Source of the DNA: Candidatus Onthomorpha intestinigallinarum
Lineage (GTDB): Bacteria > Bacteroidota > Bacteroidia > Bacteroidales > P3
Direction of reading: 5' to 3'
DNA: 5,617 bases
Assembly (NCBI GenBank): GCA_019114015.1
Contig: DXGG01000189.1
Coordinates: 1-5,617, forward strand
Position 1 is the first letter of the stretch; every line of letters begins with the position of its first letter. The notes below the pieces were generated by a model. It was not told the DNA's origin. It made no database searches and saw nothing but the letters and a program-made list of their open reading frames with translations. This document shows, in pieces, positions 1 to 5,617 of the stretch. The translations under genes were made by a program, and so were the position numbers.

Positions 1-287
1 TGACCATATTCATAAAGGTCGGAGGCACACTTGACAAACCCGTATTCTCTTATGACGCAAAAAGCAACATGCTACAAATGAAAGAACAGATATCCAGGGA
101 TAAAAAAGACATAATGAAAGCCATGGACAAAGACCTTAACCTGAACATGGAACAACGCAAAGAGGACAAAAAAAACTGGGAAAGACAGGAAAAAGGTGAA
201 TTTCTGATAGAGTGGGAAGAAAAAAACGATACGGTTAAAACGGAAAAGCACTTTGAGGATTCGGACATATCCGTCGAATGGGAATAG
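1..287 (+). CDS. AsmA-like envelope protein, C-terminal fragment
   Basis: This is the 3' end of a gene that begins before the window. The first full codon is at position 3 and the TAG stop is at 285-287, leaving about 94 residues. The fragment opens with a beta-strand-like stretch, TIFIKVGGTLDKPVFSYD. That matches the pattern (f/i)xVxGTxDxPxxxYD which closes the C-terminal beta-rich domain of Bacteroidota AsmA/TamB-superfamily proteins. A strongly charged, Lys/Glu-rich helical tail follows, with a WERQEKGEFLIEWEE segment, and this kind of tail is also typical there. Members of the family are inner-membrane-anchored, mostly periplasmic proteins linked to lipid transport or envelope assembly; the exact role here is unknown. 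Its stop lies two bases from the end of the convergent S4 gene. Only the tail is visible, so the family call rests on one motif and the tail composition. Another envelope protein with a similar C-terminus is possible. Confidence 0.7.
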   Translation, partial: TIFIKVGGTLDKPVFSYDAKSNMLQMKEQISRDKKDIMKAMDKDLNLNMEQRKEDKKNWERQEKGEFLIEWEEKNDTVKTEKHFEDSDISVEWE

Positions 288-289
288 GG

Positions 290-661
290 TCAGGACTGCT
301 TGAACTGTTCCAGTTTTCTTCTGTCCCTTTTGCTCGGTCTGCCTATGCCCCGGTCTCTTTTCTCGAAGGCGAACTCCCTTGCCACTCGTATTCTGTCGTA
401 TTCTTCCTCGGGAGTCAAATCCTCCATAAAATCACACACCAACCTGGCTCCAACCCTGTTGTTGAGCAGTTGTTTGACCCTGACTGTACGATGCACCTGT
501 TCTATCGTCAATTCGTACACATCCCCCTCCTTCACCGTCTTAGAAGGTTTGACGGCAGAGGATTCAAACCTGACCTTGCCCAACCTGCAAGCCTCAGTGG
601 CCATAGCTCTTGTCTTGAAAAGCCTTACGGCCCAAAGCCACTTGTCTATCCTTACCTCCAT
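290..661 (-). CDS. hslR: S4-domain RNA-binding protein, Hsp15 family
   Basis: A 123-residue protein from ATG at 661-659 to a stop at 292-290. Residues 1 to about 55 form an S4 RNA-binding domain, with the hallmarks RIDKWLWAVRLFKTR (4-18), EACRLGKV (23-30) and VKPSKTVKEGD (37-47). The C-terminus is basic and ends in GRPSKRDRRKLEQF (107-120), the usual finish of Bacteroidota Hsp15-like proteins. E. coli Hsp15 binds 50S subunits that still carry nascent peptidyl-tRNA after premature dissociation and helps recycle them; the same cytoplasmic role is inferred here. The start overlaps the der stop as TGATG, so translation is probably coupled. A GTG one codon upstream (664) is a possible alternative start, but the ATG gives the conserved MEVRIDKW beginning. 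Many relatives have an Asn-Gly pair in the S4 turn where this protein has ESS (33-35). No terminator is visible after it. Confidence 0.92.
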   Translation of the reverse strand: MEVRIDKWLWAVRLFKTRAMATEACRLGKVRFESSAVKPSKTVKEGDVYELTIEQVHRTVRVKQLLNNRVGARLVCDFMEDLTPEEEYDRIRVAREFAFEKRDRGIGRPSKRDRRKLEQFKQS

Positions 662-1974
662 CACTTCTGTCTGAAAAACACATCGATGGGAACACCGTTG
701 AAATCGTAGAACTCTCTCAACTTATTCTCCACAAAACGCTTGTAAGGTTCCTTGACATATTGCGGCAAATTGCAATAGAACACAAACTGAGGATAAGAGG
801 TCTTGAGCTGCATGACATATTTTATTTTCACGTACTTGCCCTTGACGGCCGGAGGAGGATTCTGCTCCTTGACTGTCGGCAGAAGTTTCTCATTCAGATC
901 CGAGGTGGCAATCCTGCGCGAACGGGAGGCATGAACCTTGCGTACGGTCTCCAGAACCTTGTGTATTCTCTGCTTGTTTATCACTGAAGTGAAAACAATC
1001 GGCACATCATCAAAAGGACTTATCTTCTCCCTTATCTGTTTTTCGAACTTCAAATGGGTATTGCTGTCCTTGTCTATCAGGTCCCATTTGTTCACAACTA
1101 TCACAACCCCCTTGTTGTTTCTGTGAATAAGGCTGAAAAGATTTATATCCTGACTCTCTATTCCCTGCGAGGCATCGAGCATGAGCACGCATATGTCGGA
1201 GTTTTCTATGGAACGTATGGAACGCATAACGGAATAGAACTCCACATCATCCATTTCCTTGTTTTTCTTTCTTACCCCGGCAGTGTCCACTATCACAAAA
1301 TCAAAGCCGAACATGCTGTATCTCGTGTATAGGGAATCTCTCGTGGTTCCCGCAACATTATGGACTATGTTCCTTTCCTGACCTATCAGCACGTTTATAA
1401 ACGAACTCTTGCCTACATTTGGACGACCTACAACGGCTATCTTGGGAACACCCTCGAATTCATCCTCAAAATCATCCTCATCCCCGAAGTCTTTCACAAG
1501 CTCGTCCAGCAATTCACCGGTACCCGAACCGTTGATGGAAGATATGGGGAATACCTCACCCAAACCCAACGCGTAGAACTCCACATAATCATTGGCAACC
1601 AAAGCATTGTCCACCTTGTTGGCCGCAAGCAGAATCCTCTTGCCGCAACGCCTCAATATATTCGCAACTTCCTCATCATTGGGAGTCAAACCGTCCTTTA
1701 TATCAAGCATGAAGATTATCACATCGGCCTCCTCTATTGCCAACTGTACCTGTTTGCGTATTTCAGCCTCAAACTCGTCTTCACTGCCCTTGATATATCC
1801 GCCCGTGTCTATCACTGAAAACTGCCTGCCGTTCCAATTGGACTTGCCGTAATGTCTGTCGCGTGTGACACCTGCCTCGGAATGTATTATGGCATCTCTT
1901 GACTCTGTCAGACGATTGAACAATGTGGACTTGCCGACATTGGGTCTTCCTACTATTGCGACTATGTTTCCCAT
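661..1974 (-). CDS. der: Ribosome-assembly GTPase Der (EngA)
   Basis: A 437-residue protein, the usual length for Bacteroidota Der, essential in most bacteria for maturing the 50S subunit. It has two tandem GTPase domains and a C-terminal KH-like domain. In domain 1 the P-loop GRPNVGKS is at 9-16, the switch TRD at 37-39, DTGG at 56-59 and NKVD at 119-122. An acidic linker (about 160-175, DEDDFEDEFEG) leads to domain 2, with GRPNVGKS at 183-190, DTAG at 230-233 and NKWD at 295-298. The KH-like domain runs from about 350 to the end. All nucleotide-binding motifs are intact. The frame stays open upstream to an ATG at 2028, which would add 18 residues. I chose the ATG at 1974 because the family starts MGNIVAIVGRPN and because a promoter -7 element lies inside that extension. 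It is first in an operon with the S4 gene and is divergent from guaB. Confidence 0.98.
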   Translation of the reverse strand: MGNIVAIVGRPNVGKSTLFNRLTESRDAIIHSEAGVTRDRHYGKSNWNGRQFSVIDTGGYIKGSEDEFEAEIRKQVQLAIEEADVIIFMLDIKDGLTPNDEEVANILRRCGKRILLAANKVDNALVANDYVEFYALGLGEVFPISSINGSGTGELLDELVKDFGDEDDFEDEFEGVPKIAVVGRPNVGKSSFINVLIGQERNIVHNVAGTTRDSLYTRYSMFGFDFVIVDTAGVRKKNKEMDDVEFYSVMRSIRSIENSDICVLMLDASQGIESQDINLFSLIHRNNKGVVIVVNKWDLIDKDSNTHLKFEKQIREKISPFDDVPIVFTSVINKQRIHKVLETVRKVHASRSRRIATSDLNEKLLPTVKEQNPPPAVKGKYVKIKYVMQLKTSYPQFVFYCNLPQYVKEPYKRFVENKLREFYDFNGVPIDVFFRQK

Positions 1975-1997
1975 CAGTACTCTTTTTGTTGATTGTG

Positions 1998-2005
1998 CAA
2001 AAGTA
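1998..2005 (-). promoter_or_regulatory. Bacteroidota-type promoter -7 element for der
   Basis: Read on the minus strand this is TACTTTTG followed by CA, a full match to the Bacteroidota primary-sigma -7 consensus TAnnTTTG. It lies 23 bases before the der ATG, which predicts a leader of roughly 16 bases. No clear -33 TTTG is seen at the expected 19-21 base distance; the nearest candidate is the weak TTATG around 2027-2031. There is no Shine-Dalgarno sequence before the start, as is usual in this phylum; the bases ahead of the ATG are A-rich. Confidence 0.62.
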
Positions 2006-2052
2006 CGACAATTGAACGATTCCTCCATAATTTATTATTTTGTTACGCATTT

Positions 2053-2125
2053 TAAATTTTCCTCCAACCCAAAGCCCCCCTCTCTCCCCCCTTAAAGGGG
2101 GAGAGGGTGCGGAGGGGAAAATTTA
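2053..2125. repeat. GC-rich imperfect palindrome, REP/MITE-like
   Basis: The outer arms are TAAATTTTCCTCC (2053-2065) and GGAGGGGAAAATTTA (2111-2125), reverse complements apart from two extra bases on the right. The inner arms pair CTCTC plus a C run (2080-2091) with a G run plus GAGAGGG (2097-2107) around the centre TTAAA at 2092-2096, with one bulged C at 2086. Elements of this look, C-rich then G-rich around a short AT centre and ending in GGGTGCGGAGGGG or similar, are scattered between genes in many Bacteroidota genomes. It sits between two divergent promoters, so it is not placed as a terminator for either neighbour. Without the rest of the genome I cannot show that it is repeated; the symmetry itself is plain in the sequence. 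Confidence 0.75.
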
Positions 2126-2130
2126 ACATA

Positions 2131-2163
2131 CGGCTGTCTCAAGAAAAAAAGTCTCAAGAAAAA
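2131..2163 (+). repeat. Short tandem repeat, possible IS-end remnant
   Basis: The 13-mer GTCTCAAGAAAAA occurs at 2136-2148 and again at 2151-2163, a 15-base period. The first copy is preceded by CGGCT, giving GGCTGTCTCAAGAAAA. Several Bacteroidota insertion sequences end in GGCTGTCTCAAAA-like inverted repeats, so this may be a remnant of one. No matching opposite end or transposase lies in the window. The copies end about 15 bases before the guaB -33 element and could equally be an upstream activator site or a chance slippage duplication. Confidence 0.45.
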
Positions 2164-2178
2164 TGTATTCCGCAAAAT

Positions 2179-2210
2179 TTTGTTCATGTAGTCATTTTTC
2201 TATACTTTTG
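2179..2210 (+). promoter_or_regulatory. guaB: Bacteroidota-type promoter for guaB
   Basis: A TTTG at 2179-2182 (-33 element) and TACTTTTG at 2203-2210 (-7 element, TAnnTTTG) are separated by 20 bases, within the usual 19-21 for the Bacteroidota primary sigma factor. Both elements match the consensus fully. Transcription should begin near 2216-2218, leaving a leader of about 16-17 bases before the guaB ATG. It probably drives guaB and the isomerase gene behind it together. Confidence 0.85.
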
Positions 2211-2233
2211 CAAAGAAAAGGTTATTCGTTACG

Positions 2234-3709
2234 ATGGAAAAGATATTTTCAGATTCTAAGAAATTTGTCGGAGAAGGGCTGACATATGATGATGTTTTGT
2301 TGGTTCCGGCTTATTCCGAAGTCATACCGAGAGACGTAGACGTCACCTCAAGATTCAGTAGGAACATATCGGTTAACGTTCCGATAGTGTCGGCGGCAAT
2401 GGACACGGTCACCGAAGCCAAACTGGCAATAGCCATGGCGCAGGAAGGCGGAATAGGCGTTCTGCACAAGAACATGTCGATTGAAAAACAGTCTGCGGAA
2501 GTATTGAAAGTGAAACGTGCCGAAAACGGCATGATTACCGATCCCATAACATTGGACAACAAGGCTTTGGTCAAGGATGCCCTCAGAATGATGAAAGAAT
2601 ATTCCATAGGAGGAATACCCATTGTTGACAACGACCAGAAACTCATAGGAATAGTAACCAACAGAGACCTGAGGTTCGAAAGGAACATAAACCGTCCGAT
2701 AGCCGAAATAATGACGAAGGAAGTGATATTCGCTCCCGAAGGTACGGACTTCGAACAGGCAGCGGACATATTGCAGAATTACAGGATAGAGAAACTTCCC
2801 GTGGTAAACAAGGAAGGCAGACTGGTAGGACTTATAACTTACAGAGACATAATAAAGCTGAAGGAACGTCCCAATGCGTGCAAGGACAAAATGGGCAGGC
2901 TGAGGGTTGCGGCCGGAATAGGCGTAACCCGCGACATGTACGACAGAATAGATGCAGTCATAGCCGCGGGAGTGGACGCGATAGTGATAGACACTGCACA
3001 CGGACATTCCAAGAATGTGATAAACACACTCAAGACAGTAAAAGCCAAATATCCCGACATAGACGTAGTTTGCGGAAATATAGCTACTGCTGAAGCCGCA
3101 ACTGCCTTGGCCGATGCCGGAGCGGATGCGGTAAAAGTGGGAATAGGTCCGGGCAGCATATGCACTACACGAGTGATGGCGGGAATAGGAGTACCGCAGT
3201 TGTCGGCCGTTTACGACGTTGCCCATGCATTGAAAGACAGGGACATCCCGGTAATAGCCGACGGAGGAATACGTTATTCGGGAGACATAGTGAAAGCGAT
3301 AGCGGCGGGAGCAAGCACGATAATGGCCGGTTCGCTGCTTGCAGGAGTTGAGGAAAGTCCGGGAGACACGATAATAATGGAAGGACGTAAGTTCAAATCA
3401 TACAGAGGCATGGGGTCTCTTGACGCAATGCAGCAGGGTTCAAAGGACAGATACTTCCAGGACATGGAAGAAGACATAAAGAAACTTGTTCCCGAAGGCA
3501 TAGTGGGCAGGGTTCCTTACAAAGGCACGGTAAGCGAAGTAATATACCAGTTGGTCGGAGGTCTGAAAGCCGGTATGGGCTATACCGGTTCGCGAAACAT
3601 TTCGGAGTTGCGCAAGGCCAAGTTTATAAAGATAACGGCGGCGGGATATGCGGAAAGCCATCCTCACGACATAACGATAACAAAAGAAGCACCTAATTAT
3701 TCAAGATAG
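2234..3709 (+). CDS. guaB: IMP dehydrogenase GuaB
   Basis: A 491-residue enzyme that oxidises IMP to XMP with NAD+, the committed step of guanine nucleotide synthesis in the cytoplasm. The N-terminal GLTYDDVLLVPAYS (15-28) begins the TIM-barrel. Two CBS domains are inserted at about 97-150 (ending near NRDLRF) and 157-210 (ending YRDIIK); in this family they bind nucleotides and tune activity. The catalytic loop GIGPGSICTT holds the nucleophile Cys310. IMP phosphate-binding DGGIRYSGD starts at Asp343, and the mobile flap has Arg406-Tyr407 in DRYFQ. All key residues and the length are normal, so it should be active. It is led by a strong promoter and followed after two bases by the isomerase gene. 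Codon use is odd: by my count 45 of 50 Ile codons are ATA and about two thirds of Arg codons are AGA or AGG. Confidence 0.98.
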   Translation: MEKIFSDSKKFVGEGLTYDDVLLVPAYSEVIPRDVDVTSRFSRNISVNVPIVSAAMDTVTEAKLAIAMAQEGGIGVLHKNMSIEKQSAEVLKVKRAENGMITDPITLDNKALVKDALRMMKEYSIGGIPIVDNDQKLIGIVTNRDLRFERNINRPIAEIMTKEVIFAPEGTDFEQAADILQNYRIEKLPVVNKEGRLVGLITYRDIIKLKERPNACKDKMGRLRVAAGIGVTRDMYDRIDAVIAAGVDAIVIDTAHGHSKNVINTLKTVKAKYPDIDVVCGNIATAEAATALADAGADAVKVGIGPGSICTTRVMAGIGVPQLSAVYDVAHALKDRDIPVIADGGIRYSGDIVKAIAAGASTIMAGSLLAGVEESPGDTIIMEGRKFKSYRGMGSLDAMQQGSKDRYFQDMEEDIKKLVPEGIVGRVPYKGTVSEVIYQLVGGLKAGMGYTGSRNISELRKAKFIKITAAGYAESHPHDITITKEAPNYSR

Positions 3710-3711
3710 AA

Positions 3712-5617
3712 ATGAGAAACAAGATATTCGGTTTGTTGACGGCGCTGATAACGACAGTGTCGGTTAATGCCCAGGAGGAAATAGTATTGGAGGTTGCAGG
3801 GGAGAAAATTCCTAAGAAGACTTTCGTGGAGATGTATCAGAAAAACAACACCTCGCCTGACAAAACCATAGACAGAAAAGACTTGGACGAATACCTCGAA
3901 CTGTTCATCAACTACAAGATGAAGCTGGCTCAGGCAAGAGAGTTGGGATTGGATACGATTGAAAGCTATGTCAACGAGGTGAACTCATACAGGGAACAAT
4001 TGGTTGCTCCCTACCTGAACGATGCGTCAATAACCGACACTTTGATACAGGAAGCCTATGACAGGATGAAAGAAATCATAAGAGCCTCCCACATACTGAT
4101 AGGAATTCCGGCAAATGCCAATCCGGACGACACATTGGCTGCTTATCAAAAGGCGATGAACATAAGGGAAAAAGCCTTGGCTGGAGAGGACTTCGGCAAA
4201 CTTGCTGCGGAATATTCCGAGGATCCGTCGGCAAAAGACAGAACCGACCCGAACAGCAATGCAACAATAAAGGGCAACAAAGGAGACCTTGGATATTTTA
4301 CTTCCCTCAATATGATTTATCCGTTTGAGACAGCCTGCTATTCAATGAAAGTTGGAGAAGTGTCCATGCCAGTAAGGACAAGGTTCGGCTATCATGTGAT
4401 AAAACTTACGGACAGACGGCCTGCCTTTTGCAGCACGATGAACATTGCACACATTTGGATAAGCAACAACAATCATTCGGAAGAGGAATGCGAAAGGCTC
4501 ATAAAGGAAGCCAAAGCAAAACTTAACGAAAACATAAGCTTTGACAGTGTTGCCCGAATGTATTCCGATGACAGATATTCGGCCGAGCAGAAAGGAATAC
4601 TGAACAATCAGAGAATAAACTCCGTGCCTGCGGAATACATAGAGCAAATAATCGGACTGGAATTGGGCAAGGTATCCGAACCGTTCAAATCCAATTACGG
4701 CTGGCACATAGTAATGCCCGTGTCCTACGTACCTTTGCCTTCGTTGGAAGAGCTGCGTCCTGTGATAAAAGACAGGATATCGAAGGATGAAAGAAGTTTC
4801 AAGACATTGGAGTCTTTTGCCGAGAAATCAAAAAAAGAATACGGTTTCTTCGAAGACAAGACAAAGTTGGATGCCGTCGTTGCAATAGTTACGGATTCTG
4901 TCTTTTCGGCCACATGGAAAGTGCCTGAAAGCTTCAACTCCACCGAAGAACTGTTCAGAATAGGCGACTATTCTTTCACCCAACTCGACTTTGCAAAGCA
5001 AATAGAAAAGAACCAACGCAAGCAGATGCCTATATACATTCCGGAATTCGTGAACAAAGCATATAACACCGTTGTTTTGGAGCAGGTTGTGGAATATGCC
5101 GACAGCAAACTGGAAAGCAAATATCCTGAACTGAAGGCCACAATAGACGAATTTCGTGACGGAGTGCTCATATTTGCGATTACGGACAAGTTTGTATGGA
5201 ACAAGTCACTGATAGATTCCACCGGACTTGAGGAGTTTTATCAGGCAAATAAGGACAACTACAAATGGGACAAACGTGCGGAAGTAACCATTTGGAACAT
5301 AAATAAGGAAAAAGACATCAAGAAGATGCACAAGGCTTTGAAAAAAGCCCAAAAGAAAGGATGGACAAACCAGGAGACAAAAGAATATCTTGCGAAAAAG
5401 TTCAAAATAAAGGAAGACGTTGACAATATCGTAAAATACAAGTGGGGCAAGTTCGAAAAAGGAAGTGACAAGATGATTGACCGTCTGGTTTGGAGTCTTG
5501 ACTCCTTGTCCGAAAACACCATAGTGATAGACAGTACTTCCAAAAGGAACATAGCTGTCATCTTCCACAGGTTTGTCCCCGAGGAGGTGAAGACGTTGAA
5601 CGAATGCAAGGGTATTG
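3712..5617 (+). CDS. Secreted multi-parvulin peptidyl-prolyl isomerase, SurA/PpiC-like (partial)
   Basis: An open frame from ATG at 3712 to the window edge, 635 codons without a stop. Residues 1-20 are a Sec signal peptide (RNK, a hydrophobic core, then VNA before Gln21), so the protein should act in the periplasm, folding outer-membrane and secreted proteins. Residues 21-120 form a SurA-like helical chaperone part (YLELFINYKMKLAQARELG). Parvulin 1 spans about 124-237, with RASHILI (His127), GDLGYF and FGYHVIKL (His228), and looks active. Parvulin 2 spans about 243-340, keeping His247 and His332 but lacking the GDLGYF motif. A helical section follows (about 341-520), including YPEL, DEFRDGVLIF and FVW at 494-496, as in Bacteroidota relatives. 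A third parvulin-like block (about 522-621) has lost both histidines. The final KTLNECKGI resembles the segment shortly before the end of relatives, so perhaps 40 residues are missing. It starts two bases after the guaB stop with no terminator or promoter between, so it is probably cotranscribed. Confidence 0.92.
   Translation, partial: MRNKIFGLLTALITTVSVNAQEEIVLEVAGEKIPKKTFVEMYQKNNTSPDKTIDRKDLDEYLELFINYKMKLAQARELGLDTIESYVNEVNSYREQLVAPYLNDASITDTLIQEAYDRMKEIIRASHILIGIPANANPDDTLAAYQKAMNIREKALAGEDFGKLAAEYSEDPSAKDRTDPNSNATIKGNKGDLGYFTSLNMIYPFETACYSMKVGEVSMPVRTRFGYHVIKLTDRRPAFCSTMNIAHIWISNNNHSEEECERLIKEAKAKLNENISFDSVARMYSDDRYSAEQKGILNNQRINSVPAEYIEQIIGLELGKVSEPFKSNYGWHIVMPVSYVPLPSLEELRPVIKDRISKDERSFKTLESFAEKSKKEYGFFEDKTKLDAVVAIVTDSVFSATWKVPESFNSTEELFRIGDYSFTQLDFAKQIEKNQRKQMPIYIPEFVNKAYNTVVLEQVVEYADSKLESKYPELKATIDEFRDGVLIFAITDKFVWNKSLIDSTGLEEFYQANKDNYKWDKRAEVTIWNINKEKDIKKMHKALKKAQKKGWTNQETKEYLAKKFKIKEDVDNIVKYKWGKFEKGSDKMIDRLVWSLDSLSENTIVIDSTSKRNIAVIFHRFVPEEVKTLNECKGI

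Larger units (their letters stand above)
1975..2233. other. Divergent intergenic region between der and guaB
   Basis: This is 259 bases with no convincing coding sequence. In order it holds the der leader and -7 element, an AT-rich stretch, a 73-bp GC-rich palindromic element, a 15-base-period tandem repeat, the guaB -33/-7 promoter and the guaB leader. The predicted guaB leader is only about 16-17 bases, so there is no room for a riboswitch or attenuator ahead of guaB. No recognisable regulator operator was found. Confidence 0.85.

Noticed and set aside
254..275. Short inverted repeat around CGGACATATCCG as a terminator for the minus-strand operon
   Set aside because: The stem is four base pairs with no U run on the minus strand.
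303..317. Small hairpin AACTG-TTC-CAGTT followed by TT, as a terminator for the AsmA-like gene
   Set aside because: The stem has only five base pairs, is AT-rich, and has no proper U tract; it also lies within the S4 coding sequence. Chance is the simpler explanation.
278..709. Open frames of 124 to 143 codons on the plus strand over the S4 gene
   Set aside because: They lie opposite a clearly conserved gene and show no recognisable domain or promoter.
1360..1818. A 152-codon plus-strand frame over der
   Set aside because: It is opposite the conserved GTPase domains of Der and has no family features of its own.
1975..2028. An 18-residue N-terminal extension of Der from an ATG at 2028
   Set aside because: The family begins MGNIVAIVGRPN at the ATG at 1974, and the der promoter -7 element (1998-2005) lies inside the extension, so that ATG would not be transcribed from it.
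2080..2107. The GC-rich inner hairpin as an intrinsic terminator
   Set aside because: The flanking genes point away from it, so no transcript from der or guaB passes through it, and no U tract follows the stem directly.
2211..2233. A purine riboswitch or attenuator controlling guaB
   Set aside because: The predicted leader is about 16-17 bases, too short for any known purine-sensing RNA.
2348..3226. A long open frame (292 codons) antisense to guaB
   Set aside because: It is very Tyr-rich and without recognisable domains. That composition is what the reverse complement of ATA- and GTA-rich guaB codons gives, so it is a by-product of codon bias.

Overview
The window looks like ordinary chromosomal housekeeping DNA from a member of the Bacteroidota, most likely Bacteroidales. 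The evidence is two promoters of the Bacteroidota sigma type (TAnnTTTG at -7, one with TTTG at -33), the lack of Shine-Dalgarno sequences, and protein sequences closest to the Bacteroidota versions of Der, GuaB, the S4/Hsp15 protein, a SurA-like isomerase and an AsmA-like protein. I cannot place the species. Base composition is moderate, but codon choice is unusual: about 90% of the isoleucines in guaB are ATA.

Layout: (1) 1-287, plus strand, the C-terminal end of an AsmA-like envelope protein. (2) 290-1974, minus strand, an operon of der (ribosome-assembly GTPase) followed by an Hsp15-like S4 RNA-binding protein. The two are joined by a TGATG stop/start overlap, and the second ends two bases from the stop of the AsmA-like gene. 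(3) 1975-2233, a divergent intergenic region. It holds one promoter for each direction, a 73-bp GC-rich imperfect palindrome of the REP/MITE type, and a short tandem repeat that resembles an insertion-sequence end. (4) 2234-3709, plus strand, guaB (IMP dehydrogenase). (5) 3712 to the window end, plus strand, a secreted multi-parvulin peptidyl-prolyl isomerase starting two bases after guaB and cut off by the window edge probably a few dozen residues short of its stop.

The der-hslR pair concerns 50S ribosome assembly and rescue. The guaB-isomerase pair joins guanine nucleotide synthesis to periplasmic folding of outer-membrane proteins; this looks like a shared transcript rather than a shared pathway. 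I found no tRNA, rRNA, CRISPR array, transposase, toxin-antitoxin pair or defence system, and no sign of a new multi-gene system. The points most worth a second look are the intergenic palindrome with its mirror-symmetric pyrimidine tract, the ATA codon bias, the third, apparently inactive parvulin-like domain of the isomerase, and the matched geometry of the two divergent promoters.
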